This document shows, in pieces, positions 27,601 to 36,635 of a stretch of 64,000 nucleotides of DNA. Position 1 is the first letter of the stretch; each line of letters opens with the position of its first letter. Location: NCBI GenBank assembly GCA_964019655.1, contig CAXHTR010000005.1:186001-250000 (forward strand), in the 5' to 3' direction. The DNA is from Perkinsela sp. pyNocScin1 (taxonomy: Eukaryota > Euglenozoa > Kinetoplastea > Prokinetoplastida > Perkinselidae). The notes below the pieces were generated by a model. It was not told where the DNA came from, ran no database searches, and saw nothing but the letters and a program-made list of their open reading frames with translations. The position numbers were made by a program, and so were the translations under genes.

Positions 27601-28096
27601 CGACAATAGTATCGTACAGTGTATTTCGATCCGAGCTCTCCTGCTTTGAATCAAGAGTTTGTAGAACCTGATGTAGAACGTGGACCACTCGTTGGCGCAC
27701 TACCTTATCCTTGTCGTTCTCGAAGGGGAGAAAGTATCGAATCATTGCAATACCAGCTTGATCTGAATCTGTGCTTCGATGCAATTCCAAAAGAAAATCT
27801 TTCAAGAAGTTCATAAGGCGTTTGTATGAATCATTTGGCAGCCCAGTCGCTTCGTAAAGCTGGTAAAGAATAAAAGATGAGAGAAGGTTAATGAAAAGTA
27901 CTGGGGACTTCTGGCTGTGAAGATCGAGAAGAACTTTTAGGCGCTTTTCATGGGATCCACTTGAGCACATGATCAGCTCCAGAGTCTCGGCAATACCTTC
28001 CTTAATATCAGTGCATTCTTTCGGCAAGGCGTCTTGTTCATTCGTCTTTGCTATTGATGAACCTTTTAGGCATGTTTTTTTCGCGCGTGGTGGCAT
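24683..28096 (-). CDS. NCAPG: Condensin complex subunit CAP-G / Ycg1
   Basis: CAP-G is the HEAT-repeat subunit of condensin I that anchors DNA during mitotic chromosome compaction. The start ATG 28096 (MPPRAKKTCLKG) gives 1137 residues. The N-terminal half carries HEAT helices of the CAP-G type: MIRYFLPFENDKDKVVRQRVVHVLHQVLQTL, VFKRRLHDKSAAVADQAARACACF, GVHDIHPSVRREAWEGLSKMRWGRFVVYAGE, and ITDANASVQSAVAKTLLSAW. The C-terminal 150 residues are polar and end in a basic tail (SRKYSLRKR). Size and the order of repeats fit condensin better than Pds5 or Scc2. The gene has noticeably more G and C at third positions than the minus-strand genes around it. Confidence 0.85.
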   Translation of the reverse strand: MPPRAKKTCLKGSSIAKTNEQDALPKECTDIKEGIAETLELIMCSSGSHEKRLKVLLDLHSQKSPVLFINLLSSFILYQLYEATGLPNDSYKRLMNFLKDFLLELHRSTDSDQAGIAMIRYFLPFENDKDKVVRQRVVHVLHQVLQTLDSKQESSDRNTLYDTIVEVFKRRLHDKSAAVADQAARACACFISQEDVLQQLLCVMRLSDAHAARTAVVNALTRTPPTDANIVHHVLRGVHDIHPSVRREAWEGLSKMRWGRFVVYAGENIIPHLHFGITDANASVQSAVAKTLLSAWATRDNANDISAMLKKIQASIVNDYSRLSNEIDDIVLYLLRHVRRLNTADAAVQLDLSHMSTHNTLLWRLSAKLEHESETAEAAAQSTDGFETGASTVADALSLTDFCKIVQTIAIRIHEPNKAAPKGAPSIHVIDFENESLLIARQLLLMIPVYQTIGYLSTATERDVHTLSTSFALLLTAAIEDDARILVDECMKAAHLCVPSDALVELLLTALHRLYSNLGVVSKSRICADDVESYLQAERTRKSSLAAMKRHKKSRDTMAELEREAEIDRIYLLRIAFLIHCWLSEQTRKDVAIPGLFLQLLKICRCSCISEDVNAQAVRATALLCMLNRDTATTTIPVIQSMLNASKEDSVLRDACYQALLDNMCEFGYGIFLPPVANSIRPNEQAVTQAGESEQRDDTAAARAQYDSLCDHILTVCAAKRLTTLTMGVCKLLATGAIRAEDSESAVRVLLVELFHLQVQENAMSTYDSPMNCARFQTSNVKPLSSIISYIDSFLAHFAHSHPRRMYAVAKASIAACQEILTLEISAKVPKRAKLSARSQSFSQGDFRRIWRRILYFTDAWYLQCVRELDPSSVNAQNDDVPSDMSDTEIFDYRSNTSASTDDGRTKSIHHAIYGKSVARELSRCSCHEFIALGVIVELLCLPSDIAARVIPELTRIRLYKKDDKVLLRQLVSATQRCKAAFSGSRDSATLEKSLQRILQTLRHSTGGEFFDAQLSYSQMRSTQNPSNAELTGELPTSKSPAEHLDDSSAQATHRQSRGPQNTPAIDVEGAHFETTSETTLFRSIQEIEQSLDSMVQIRKSDLRNTRSLQAEKKIASEAPVTAETTEPSRKYSLRKR

Positions 28097-28331
28097 GTAG
28101 AAATGAGTAAACAAAGTTTTGCTAGAGTATTAAGAGAAGTCATTTTTTGAATTTGCAGAGATGAAGCTCAATAATTCAGAGCATATCTACTCGGTTTACT
28201 AGCAGCTCGAGCTACTAACAAAAAAAGAATGTGATATATCAGATGAAAAAATGTTGTTCAATCATTTGTTTCATACAAGGCTGAAACATTCTTTCTCATC
28301 ATATGGAAAATCTTGGATAAATCATGTGTCA

Positions 28332-28482
28332 CTCAGCGACATATATGCTGAGCTGCGCATTGCAGTCACAAATTGAATATTTTCTAACGCAGTGTACGAC
28401 TTAGGTTGATCTTTTTCTTCAAAGAAAGAAGAAAAATAGATTGACTTCGACTGACAAAAGTCAACTCCATGTATAGACATGG
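28332..28482. ncRNA. Array of five short stem-loops in a gene gap
   Basis: Within the gap 28097-28548 there are five perfect short inverted repeats in a row. They are CTCAGC/GCTGAG (28332-28337, 28347-28352), CTGC/GCAG (28353-28356, 28362-28365), TTTTTCTTC/GAAGAAAAA (28412-28420, 28428-28436), TTGACTT/AAGTCAA (28441-28447, 28458-28464) and CCATGT/ACATGG (28467-28472, 28477-28482). Such density in 150 bases suggests a folded RNA or a processing region. No family was recognised and the strand is unknown. Confidence 0.35.
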
Positions 28483-28548
28483 GCACACATACATGATAAG
28501 CTGAAAGCGCTTATTAGAACATTCTACATGCTCACCAATGTTATATTT

Positions 28549-30009
28549 TCAAGTTGATGACTTCACTTGTCGTTTCATGAAGAATGACGTTATGTCAGTC
28601 TGTGTTGCCTTATTTTTTATGAAATTTTGAAGTGAGCAATCATGCGTCTCTTGGTTCCACTCAGAATCTGCCCGAAAAAGCAGGCGCTTCATTTGTTTTT
28701 CGGGTTTACCTTGAGGAAAATGTAGCTTCATCGTAACAGCAATATGGTCAGAATATTGTGGGGGTGTGTATAGCATACCCGTGTGCGGGCGGCTACTGCG
28801 CTGAAATTGATGTGCATGCGCAAGATCACTTGAAGTGAATTCACGCATGGGATCATTGTTAGGGCGCCACCTACCATTCGCTGTAGCATCCATCAATGGT
28901 CCACTCGTACATGTCCCCGAGCAATCATACTCCTGCACGCTACACTGTGAAGGTCCATCTTTTTTATCTGCCTGACACTTTGTCTCCTGGAGTCGAGGAA
29001 GTAGCCCAGCACTCACAAAGACATAATCTATACGAGTGCCCACGTTTGTATATCGCCTGTTCCTACTTTGGTCCCAGCACGTGAATCTGTCAGTGGCCTT
29101 CGGATGGCACTCAAGGAAGCTGTCATATAGCTGATCTGACCCGTTCATACAAAACAGTGATTCAAAAATTTTAGCACACACAAATTTTGAGAGGGGAAGA
29201 ATGCCATGACTTTCTGCAAAGCTTTGGAGAGTTTCGGAATCTATACCAATCTGTTTGGCGGCCTTTACTACGCCTTCAAAGTCAATGAGACCTTCATGAG
29301 CCTCAAATAGTGATCTTATTTTTCGGGCAGTATTTGCGTTCATGTTATCAGTCTCTTCATTCGTCGGCAGAACATGGAAGTCTGCCGGATATGTACGGTA
29401 TAGCCAGTGTACATCCTCATTTCGGAGCGAAACGTTCATGTCGCCCGCTAAAACGCAATCACATACATTCCACTCAGTTCTCAGCCGCTGAATAGCTCCA
29501 GACAGCGCTCGCAGGAAGTCGTGCTTATAGTCAAGTCGGACCTCGCTGGAGCCTCCATATGGAACGTACACATTTACTACGAGAATTCGGGACATGGGAC
29601 CCAAAGCGTCTCCATCGCCTCCATGAAAGAGAATGGCTACACAGCGACCTTCTTCGTCAAATTTTCGTTCGTGAAATACTCTCGAAGTTGCACGGACTAC
29701 CCTGCATTTTTTGACGAAAGTCGTCACACCGCTATATCCCTTTCTTGCAGTCGATATGGACCAGAATGAGGACCATCTACCAGGACATTCACCATCTTCA
29801 CATTTTTGTCCATGATATGAGCACGTCGGGCTTATATTTTTTGCATCCTGTTTGCGAAGCTTGTCTGCATCAATTTTAACTTCTTGAAGACAGATTATAT
29901 CTGGTGACCCATGTGCTTCTAAGTATTTATCAACGCACCCGTAGCGCTCACGTATCTGTTCCGCGGTTCGAAGCCACCCCGATACATTCCAACTGATAAT
30001 GAAAACCAT
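28549..30009 (-). CDS. APEX2: AP endonuclease 2 (APEX2/Apn2) with C-terminal PCNA box
   Basis: A 486-residue exonuclease III-family nuclease that cleaves DNA at abasic sites and trims 3' ends. Visible motifs are ISWNVSG at the N-terminus, DIICLQEVKID with the metal Glu, YSGVTTFVKK, VVNVYVPYGG, CVLAGDMNVSL (GDxN), GTRIDYVFVSAG and YSDHIAVTM (SDH catalytic pair). Insertions in the middle and the long C-terminal part are typical of APEX2 rather than APEX1. The tail contains QTDITSFF, a canonical PCNA-interacting peptide. The GRF zinc finger found at the end of human APEX2 is absent, so the protein stops right after the PIP box. Confidence 0.92.
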   Translation of the reverse strand: MVFIISWNVSGWLRTAEQIRERYGCVDKYLEAHGSPDIICLQEVKIDADKLRKQDAKNISPTCSYHGQKCEDGECPGRWSSFWSISTARKGYSGVTTFVKKCRVVRATSRVFHERKFDEEGRCVAILFHGGDGDALGPMSRILVVNVYVPYGGSSEVRLDYKHDFLRALSGAIQRLRTEWNVCDCVLAGDMNVSLRNEDVHWLYRTYPADFHVLPTNEETDNMNANTARKIRSLFEAHEGLIDFEGVVKAAKQIGIDSETLQSFAESHGILPLSKFVCAKIFESLFCMNGSDQLYDSFLECHPKATDRFTCWDQSRNRRYTNVGTRIDYVFVSAGLLPRLQETKCQADKKDGPSQCSVQEYDCSGTCTSGPLMDATANGRWRPNNDPMREFTSSDLAHAHQFQRSSRPHTGMLYTPPQYSDHIAVTMKLHFPQGKPEKQMKRLLFRADSEWNQETHDCSLQNFIKNKATQTDITSFFMKRQVKSST

Positions 30010-30173
30010 GCATTCTCTGTGTACGATTCAAATAAACTTGCATCAGTTTTGGAACAAATACACAGCATACGGTCTACATTTTTCCTGCATCATCCTAGCC
30101 ACACACCTTACTGCGGATTTTCTCTATGAACAGTGACGATTTGTGTTACTGCTGTACCAAACTGTAGGATGCG

Positions 30174-32039
30174 TTAAGTAAACAATGAAGATATAGGATT
30201 CTCATCATCCGCCTCGCGAGATAAGCATGGGTTTTCAGATTTGAGGAGAACGCTAATTGGGTTAGACAAATTTGACGAACTCTTTTCCAACAAATTATCT
30301 TCAGGAATCGGTGAGTCTCCGGTAGAACTCTTCGTGCCATTAGCTTCTTGGACAGATGTTTCCGATTTCGCCGAGTTGTGACCCATAAATTTATGCGCAG
30401 TTTCTGCAGAAGTGTCTTGAGCTTCTGGCCTTTCAGTTCGTAGCAAAGGAGATTCACATAGACATAGTATGTCATCTGGAGTCAGCTCCCTTCTTAGCTT
30501 GCAATTTCTCTGCAGCTCTTCGGACAGTATATCAATCCATTCTTTTCGTCGAGCCGGTACACTTGCGATGCGTCTATCGGGACAAATCGATTGAATTGTT
30601 TCCACTAGCGGGAAATTACTAGAGTTGCTTATGTTGTGACTCAATGATATATTTTCGCTCTGTGACACTATTGTAATTGGGATTCTCTTATCAAGTGTGG
30701 CGTGGTAATATAAGGCTAGGCGTAAAATAGCATCTTCTACAGTTTTCGGCTGCACAAGCGTGTCCGTGGACTTTTCATTCACTGCAGAATCTTCTTCTTT
30801 TTTTGCTTTCTCTTGAAAATTGCCATATTTGCGCAAATACTCTTCAAATTTTACTTTGCTATCGAGTTTCACGAAGAATCCACTTTTTTCTTCATCCTTG
30901 ATGGTTTTCTCGATGTAGTACGGGGGAATATCGACAAAGGAACACGACTGTGCCACGCTCATCTTATCTTCGATACCATGAACGACAGGCTCTGATGTTT
31001 GATCTATTCCTTCACCTAAATTTATGGTTATAATTTCAATGCACCTTTTTCTAATCATGCGAAAAAAGCTCCGCCCCTTCCCTATAGCAGACTGTCCAGA
31101 TCTTGAAGCGTATGAAAATTGATGTGAGGGCACAACACACACAAAATAGGCAGATGGATGAGATAATATTGGTAGATCATAAGGAGAATTGCGAAGGCTG
31201 CTGTCAAAGCTGATCGATTGCTTGTAAAGTGGTGAGTGGGGGTTATTCATTGCTCGATTTAGCCGTTTCTCATTTGCATCAACAGCAATCTCAAGCCGCA
31301 TATCAAGGTCAGTAAAAAATGCGATAGCGCCCAAATTAACGATTACTACATGTGGAAATACGGCGTCCGCTGGAAGCATTGACATGTCTTTGTATGTAAG
31401 CTTTCGCTGTAGGACGTCCTTGATCTGCTTTTCATCTAAGAATTCTTCGGCATTAATGCTTTGTGGCTTTCTTCCTCTAGTTGTGATTCGCTCAAAAAAG
31501 ATTGATTGCTGAGTTCCCCTCCGTAAATCATCAAAGGGCAAGTCGCCAAACTTTTGAATCACATCATCGTATGTATTAACATCGAGATGACCTGGAGTGT
31601 GGTTATACTTAACGTCATTTTTGGGCGTATCTGTTTGAGGATGGTCACGGCCATCCTGGTTTTGGGGAGCAGGATCCGTAACTTCATCAAATGTATATAT
31701 CAAATCTGACCCACCAGAAATAGCTTGATCCGGCACAGGCTCAATCTTATCCGTGACATTTTCATCGTTTGGCTCATGATTTGGACCAACTGTTTTGTTC
31801 GATTTTTTGGAAGAGCTTGCTTTTTTTGGTGCTGCGCGCTTGGCTGTTTTCTTCTCTGGTTCATGAGACTTAGGTGAGTTATCTCTGTCTACAGATTTTT
31901 GCGACGTTAAATCCTGCGTGGACACATTTCCACTTTTTAGTTTGCTTTCATTAGATAATTTTCCAGCCACCTTTTGGCCAGTAGTTTCCGAAGACGCTTT
32001 ATGCGATTTTGAATTTGTTGCTTTGCGCTTCGCTGGCAT
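30174..32039 (-). CDS. Orphan nuclear-like protein with lysine-rich N-terminus
   Basis: The start at ATG 32039 (MPAKRKATNSKSHK) gives 621 residues. Residues 1-120 are disordered and rich in Lys, Ser and Pro, with repeated basic clusters (KKTAKRAAPKKASSSKKSNK) that could be nuclear localisation signals. The middle (about 160-460) is a folded region, e.g. ADAVFPHVVIVNLGAIAFFTDLDMRLEIAVD, with no recognised motif. The last 100 residues are again polar and disordered. No enzymatic signature was seen. A chromatin or nucleolar role is only suggested by the basic tail. Confidence 0.75.
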   Translation of the reverse strand: MPAKRKATNSKSHKASSETTGQKVAGKLSNESKLKSGNVSTQDLTSQKSVDRDNSPKSHEPEKKTAKRAAPKKASSSKKSNKTVGPNHEPNDENVTDKIEPVPDQAISGGSDLIYTFDEVTDPAPQNQDGRDHPQTDTPKNDVKYNHTPGHLDVNTYDDVIQKFGDLPFDDLRRGTQQSIFFERITTRGRKPQSINAEEFLDEKQIKDVLQRKLTYKDMSMLPADAVFPHVVIVNLGAIAFFTDLDMRLEIAVDANEKRLNRAMNNPHSPLYKQSISFDSSLRNSPYDLPILSHPSAYFVCVVPSHQFSYASRSGQSAIGKGRSFFRMIRKRCIEIITINLGEGIDQTSEPVVHGIEDKMSVAQSCSFVDIPPYYIEKTIKDEEKSGFFVKLDSKVKFEEYLRKYGNFQEKAKKEEDSAVNEKSTDTLVQPKTVEDAILRLALYYHATLDKRIPITIVSQSENISLSHNISNSSNFPLVETIQSICPDRRIASVPARRKEWIDILSEELQRNCKLRRELTPDDILCLCESPLLRTERPEAQDTSAETAHKFMGHNSAKSETSVQEANGTKSSTGDSPIPEDNLLEKSSSNLSNPISVLLKSENPCLSREADDENPISSLFT

Positions 32040-32106
32040 ATAGCTAAAGAATTCAGTTACAATATGATAAATCAAGATGTACAGCAGAAAAGTTTATAAA
32101 TGGATG

Positions 32107-32640
32107 CTAAGTTAGGGAAATCGGGCTGATTTCGAAAGAATCTCCCCCAATTTTGGGTGGAGAGGGGGTAGCATTTTGTGGTTGTGAATCGTATCCTTCA
32201 AAATCAGCTTTGCCAATAAAGAATTGCTCTGGAAAATAAGAATCTTCCTTCCCTTCTTCCGTGCCCAATACGTAGTGATCGTTGATGATGTGAGACTGCA
32301 GCTGATGCCGGAATGCGAACACTTTATCACATCTTCTGCAAGGCTCAAGGGAAATATTATCGAGCATAGATGAGCGAAGTGTCATATCGACTTCACCAGC
32401 GGATTCAAAAGCCCTATAATTACGTACTCTACCGAAAACATCGCAGAATGAATGGAATGATATGATATGCCTCTTTAAATCATCTTCAGTTTGAACTTTA
32501 GCACCGCATCTACATTGAAAACGCTCGCATCTCTGATCATGAATTTTCTTCAAAGCGGCTTCTTTTGTAGCAAAGCTGAGCTTCGTACGACAAATGCTTC
32601 GTGAAGGATATGAAGCTACAAAGGCTTTGGACTGTATCAT
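32107..32640 (-). CDS. Small C2H2 zinc-finger protein
   Basis: A 177-residue product from ATG 32640 (MIQSKAFVASYPSRS). It has two C2H2-like fingers: FQCRCGAKVQTEDDLKRHIISFH and EPCRRCDKVFAFRHQLQSHIINDH, about 55 residues apart. Both have the CxxC or CxC entry, the hydrophobic core residues and the HxxxxH exit. It could bind nucleic acid or protein. The C-terminus is proline- and serine-rich. No closer family is recognised. It lies 67 bases downstream of the basic orphan gene's start in the same block. Confidence 0.72.
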   Translation of the reverse strand: MIQSKAFVASYPSRSICRTKLSFATKEAALKKIHDQRCERFQCRCGAKVQTEDDLKRHIISFHSFCDVFGRVRNYRAFESAGEVDMTLRSSMLDNISLEPCRRCDKVFAFRHQLQSHIINDHYVLGTEEGKEDSYFPEQFFIGKADFEGYDSQPQNATPSPPKIGGDSFEISPISLT

Positions 32641-32791
32641 GCATGAACCTTTGATATAGGCCTTCGCCACATATAAGGGTTATCTGGGAAGCTCAAGGAA
32701 ACTATATGATTAAAGAAGACAAGCGAAGACGAGTACTCACGGCCTCTAGCCTACCCAAGTAGCATCGGTTATGCATAGCTCTAATCAAATA

Positions 32792-34522
32792 TCACCTTTT
32801 GCACTTCGGCCCCCAATTAGGTTCCGGATTCGGAAGATATCGAACTGACTTATTCATTTCACCTGATTTCATATTGGAGGGGCAAACAGTTTCAAGAGGC
32901 AGAAGTAATGCTCCGCAATTGATGTGGGGTAACTTGGACTTTTCAATCACAGAAGATTGATCGGTGCCATCATTGCCTTGAACAATAGCCTTTAGAAGGC
33001 CATATAAAACAAAACTTGGGCAATTAGTTTTGATTCCGTACATGTTGCAATGCGAGCGCGAGCATACAAACCCAAGATTACGAACTCCTTGGAAGATAGC
33101 TGCTGTTGTAGGAACAGATTGTCCGAGATCTGAGCACAGCCTTGGTATGGAGTAGTATAGTGGAATATGGGGTAATTCTTGATCAAGGTTCGTTAAAAGA
33201 GCCTCGACTCTATCAATTGCCCCAAGCTTCATTCTGTTCGTTAGCTCTGCCCTGTCCTTTAAAGAATTTAGCCTTTGCTTGCATTTCGTGAGAAAATCTG
33301 CCGAATGTATGGGCTGGTTGTATATTGGCCCTCCGATAGTATAGTTTTCGCTGTCACAACTGGGACACCAAGGGGCCTCTCTGGAATCTTTCAATGAAGA
33401 TGTACTCAGAAACTTTGATTTGACTTCATCCCAACAATGGATGTCATCGTTTGATAGGCGAGAAGTTGAAACATGAAAATTTGAGATCGGTGGCATATCT
33501 GGAGCTACGAGAGCCTTTTCTCCTTTCGTCAGGTTTATCTCAGTAGGAGCGCCATCCTCGGAATTTTTTTTCGCTCTTCGATTTGCCGAGCCCGCAACAC
33601 CAACAGGAATAAATTGAAAGTGACTACACTGCGTGCATTGCAGTATGTTCGAAAGTTTCGCACAGGAAAGCTTGGCGTGCGATGCCTTTTTTCTGATTAT
33701 CACGAAAGTTCTGAAATAGAAATCAATTTTAGCAGATAAAAGGGGGACAATATAGCATCCTTGTAAATTTGCAGCTCTTTCGATCGCCGCCAGAAGAATT
33801 CTCAGGCCCATTTCATGGTTAAATGGACAATTTCTTAACGATGTGCTCCCGTACTTTGCATGACATGTCTCGGGATACTTTCCACACAGCACTGCTGAGT
33901 CTGTGCTTGTAACGCATAAAAGTCCACCATCCTCAATGCAGGCAATTGCAGATGCTAAAAAAGGAGACGCTGATCCATAAGGATCTATATCGATAACAGA
34001 TATACTCTCTGCTTGAGGTGGTAATTCAAGCTGATCGTATTTTGAGTCGATTTTATCACTACCTTTGGGAGCGTGATAAATGAGCGGCTCAAGCTTCGAG
34101 CGAGCTAGTCTATACATCAGCTCATTTGCATCTGCACAGCTCGCCACAACTTTTTGTTCAGGAACGTTGTTATGTTTGAAGTTCATTTTCATAATGCGGA
34201 TCGCCTCACTACTCATGTCATTGCAAAAAATTCGCTTTATCCCGTCGATTTCGTGGCAATATCGAATCGACCGTAAACCTGTAGCTCCAAGAGCTTCACA
34301 TACTTGAATTCCACGGCTTCTAATCTTTTCGGAGCAGAAGTGGTCGATATAAGTTTGAACTGCAAGTACAGAAAGGTCACGGTTAACTATCTGTACATTA
34401 TTATAGAATGCATTTGGCGCATCCTTAGATGTACTGCCTCGTTCGTCCTTGAAGCAATCTACTAAAATCGTTGCAGACCCCTCAGTAACACTCATTTCTA
34501 ATATACGTAAGAGATAATTCAT
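32792..34522 (-). CDS. TRMT1: tRNA (guanine26-N2)-dimethyltransferase Trm1
   Basis: Trm1 makes N2,N2-dimethylguanosine at position 26 of tRNAs in nucleus and mitochondria. The 576-residue product shows the methyltransferase motifs: CEALGATGLRSIRYCHEI, IFCNDMSSEAIRIMKMNFKHNNV, VIDIDPYGSASPFLASAI (the DPxG catalytic motif), GGLLCVTSTDSAVLCGKYPETCHAKYGS and GLRILLAAIERAANLQG. The C-terminal zinc region has CTQCSHFQF and CPSCDSENYTIGGPIY. The frame opens upstream at a GTG; ATGs at 34522 and 34495 (MSVTEGSATILVD) are both possible starts, and the second gives a typical N-terminus. Confidence 0.95.
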   Translation of the reverse strand: MNYLLRILEMSVTEGSATILVDCFKDERGSTSKDAPNAFYNNVQIVNRDLSVLAVQTYIDHFCSEKIRSRGIQVCEALGATGLRSIRYCHEIDGIKRIFCNDMSSEAIRIMKMNFKHNNVPEQKVVASCADANELMYRLARSKLEPLIYHAPKGSDKIDSKYDQLELPPQAESISVIDIDPYGSASPFLASAIACIEDGGLLCVTSTDSAVLCGKYPETCHAKYGSTSLRNCPFNHEMGLRILLAAIERAANLQGCYIVPLLSAKIDFYFRTFVIIRKKASHAKLSCAKLSNILQCTQCSHFQFIPVGVAGSANRRAKKNSEDGAPTEINLTKGEKALVAPDMPPISNFHVSTSRLSNDDIHCWDEVKSKFLSTSSLKDSREAPWCPSCDSENYTIGGPIYNQPIHSADFLTKCKQRLNSLKDRAELTNRMKLGAIDRVEALLTNLDQELPHIPLYYSIPRLCSDLGQSVPTTAAIFQGVRNLGFVCSRSHCNMYGIKTNCPSFVLYGLLKAIVQGNDGTDQSSVIEKSKLPHINCGALLLPLETVCPSNMKSGEMNKSVRYLPNPEPNWGPKCKR

Positions 34523-34601
34523 TTTCACTATTCATGATGCCCGGGAAATGTCTGTCAAACTGAGGTTCTCGATGCTTTTGTGGATAAGGTAAAATCTAAA
34601 T

Positions 34602-35504
34602 TTAGGTGCTTGCTTGCCAAAATTTGGACTTGGTCATTTGTTTTTTAGATGAATCTGCCATCGCTGACATTGCACTTAGAATTTCAATCAGAGCTGCAGT
34701 GATGCTACCTTGTCTGAGCTTATTGTACATGTACTGGGTCTTTTGCTGTAGCTGCCCGATATTTGTCATCTGGGATTCTACTGCAATGAGGCGGGCAGCA
34801 TACTCTGAGTGCTCATTTTCCGAAAGAGCATTAAGCAGAACTAGCGAAGAATGGAAGTCGTGGAAATCCTTCGCTTCCTCCTCCTCTAAGTTAAGAATGG
34901 CATTCATGAACTGATAGTTACTCTTGTCTTTCTCTGTAGATGCAATAGAAGATACTTTGCTCATCCATGAATCAAAAGTTGGGAGATAGAATACAGCCTG
35001 CTTTTGAATTCCCGCTGATACATACCGATTGAACACAACTTGAATTTCTTTTGCATTTCCATGGTGTTTGACATTCTCAACCACATATGAAGAGTAGCCA
35101 AAGTGCATTGCGTTTTTCATGTCGTTCAGAATCGTGTAAGAATACTCAGCAGGAAACAGACGGGACATTGAATCATTGCCCTTCTTCCCGATCGCCATGA
35201 TTTGACAGGTTTTGTTTAAGTTGGCATCTATGTATCTACAGATGTTACTATTTAATGGCCCACAGGATCCACGGTTAGTGGTGATGGGAACAAAAAGTAT
35301 TCCATCCGAGAAGGGCAAAGCAGAGTCGTCTGCTCGTAATGCGAATGCTTTAGCTGAATAACGAAGTGTCCCATCACGAGTTTTTAATCGGGACATCGAC
35401 TGCCGAAACTTTGCAAGAGTAACCATCTTGATAGTCTTGACAATCGAGTAAAACTTCTTATACCCCTCTAGCTTGTCCTTGAATAATCGAAGTTTTCCAG
35501 ACAT
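34602..35504 (-). CDS. ATP5F1C: Mitochondrial ATP synthase F1 gamma subunit
   Basis: The gamma subunit is the rotating central stalk of F1. The start at ATG 35504 (MSGKLRLFKDKL) gives 300 residues, the usual size. A longer frame with an ATG at 35630 exists, but an AG after a pyrimidine-rich run lies directly upstream of 35504 on the minus strand. The N-terminal helix YKKFYSIVKTIKMVTLAKFRQS, the Rossmann-like VPITTNRGSCGPLNSNI and the C-terminal helix EYAARLIAVESQMTNIGQL..YNKLRQGSITAALIEILSAMSAM match the family, including the conserved MSExxxxEYAARxxAM pattern. It is the first gene of its minus-strand block. Confidence 0.95.
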   Translation of the reverse strand: MSGKLRLFKDKLEGYKKFYSIVKTIKMVTLAKFRQSMSRLKTRDGTLRYSAKAFALRADDSALPFSDGILFVPITTNRGSCGPLNSNICRYIDANLNKTCQIMAIGKKGNDSMSRLFPAEYSYTILNDMKNAMHFGYSSYVVENVKHHGNAKEIQVVFNRYVSAGIQKQAVFYLPTFDSWMSKVSSIASTEKDKSNYQFMNAILNLEEEEAKDFHDFHSSLVLLNALSENEHSEYAARLIAVESQMTNIGQLQQKTQYMYNKLRQGSITAALIEILSAMSAMADSSKKQMTKSKFWQAST

Positions 35505-36219
35505 TCTTAAAGGTAGTGGAAAACAATAATAATTGCCTATCCTAGCGTAGAATATAAACATTTGATTGTTTTTTGATATATAGTGACTACCTGCTCTAAA
35601 TACGCGCAGCTCATCACACAAGGCTCCCATGCGAGACTTCAAATGCAACGAAGACGCATTGCACTAAATTTAGAAGAGAGAAGCGCAACAGACTGGCTAG
35701 AAGGTCATTGCACACGACTTCTTGAGTGCAGCACTAGGTGATTCTTAATACACTAGTTTTTCAGCAAAATATCATGGGACTTAATTTTGTTATACTGAAT
35801 TGTCATTTATTGGTTTTAGGTGGATTTGTAACTTTTACCTGTCATTCAGAAAAAAAAAACAGTTTTCCACCTAACTCTTCAATTCATTGAATCTTTCAGC
35901 GTCATGAATAAAATGTGGTTGATGTTGGTAAGCTGGACGTAATTATTCAATATAACCCTGCAATTTTCTTCTGCTCACACTTTTTCAATATTTCACACAT
36001 GTCGAGCGAATCAGCCGAAGATTAGGACCTTTGTTCTGCAGCCTTTCAGTGTCTGATATGTCGGAAAAAATTCCATCGCATGAGACACCCAAGTGTATGT
36101 GGTACTATGTAACAATATGTGACTGAAGCTACGTGACCAGCGCATATTCGTACTTGCTATGTTTCAATCTGTGAGATAGTACGGGTGAACGGGACATTAC
36201 TGCTCTCAATCGCCTTGAA
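35505..36219. promoter_or_regulatory. Divergent strand-switch region, non-coding
   Basis: About 700 bases of AT-rich DNA between the head of the long minus-strand block and the head of the longest plus-strand block. It holds a run of ten A at 35850-35859 and several T-rich stretches, but no supported frame. It is the likely bidirectional transcription start for both blocks. I found no tRNA or spliced-leader sequence in it. Confidence 0.4.
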
Positions 36220-36453
36220 TTATTCAGAATTATCCCGCAATGAATTATATTGCGTTGACATGCATTGTTCTATTTTTTTTTCAAAGTAACTTCGGCACTG
36301 CTTCTGTGCATTTATGTGATTCAGCCGAGTTTCGGGCAAAGTTTTTCTTACATACCCAGCACTTACCCATACATCTGCGTGGAAGATATTAATATCCGAA
36401 AAGGGGGTAACAAAATCTAAAATCTTGAGCATATATTTAGAATTCGCCGCCAT
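36220..36453 (-). CDS. Possible small protein of 77 residues
   Basis: A minus-strand frame with ATG at 36453 in a strong start context (CAATGGCGGCG). The product MAANSKYMLKILDFVTPFSD contains two cysteines ten residues apart in KQCRSYFEKKIEQCMST, within a helix-like stretch, vaguely recalling small intermembrane-space proteins, but only one such pair is present. The gene would sit alone at a divergent junction, upstream of ATP synthase gamma in the same direction. It may be chance. Confidence 0.35.
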   Translation of the reverse strand: MAANSKYMLKILDFVTPFSDINIFHADVWVSAGYVRKTLPETRLNHINAQKQCRSYFEKKIEQCMSTQYNSLRDNSE

Positions 36454-36635
36454 TGAAATTTCCGTTGACCTTTTCCTCGCTTATTACTCCAATGAGCATA
36501 ATTGCACATTTCGCAGAATGCCTGGCTAAGGCAGTTAATACTTCTCACTGCTGTACGGATACAAATTGTACTGTACTGCAAATCACTTCAAGTCTGCATT
36601 ATAAAATTTTTAATTTTAATGTCGTACAACGTACA

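Noticed and set aside
24700-27700. Many plus-strand open frames opposite the condensin gene, up to 162 codons
   Set aside because: They are antisense to a clear 1137-residue protein, have no family resemblance and follow from its codon bias.
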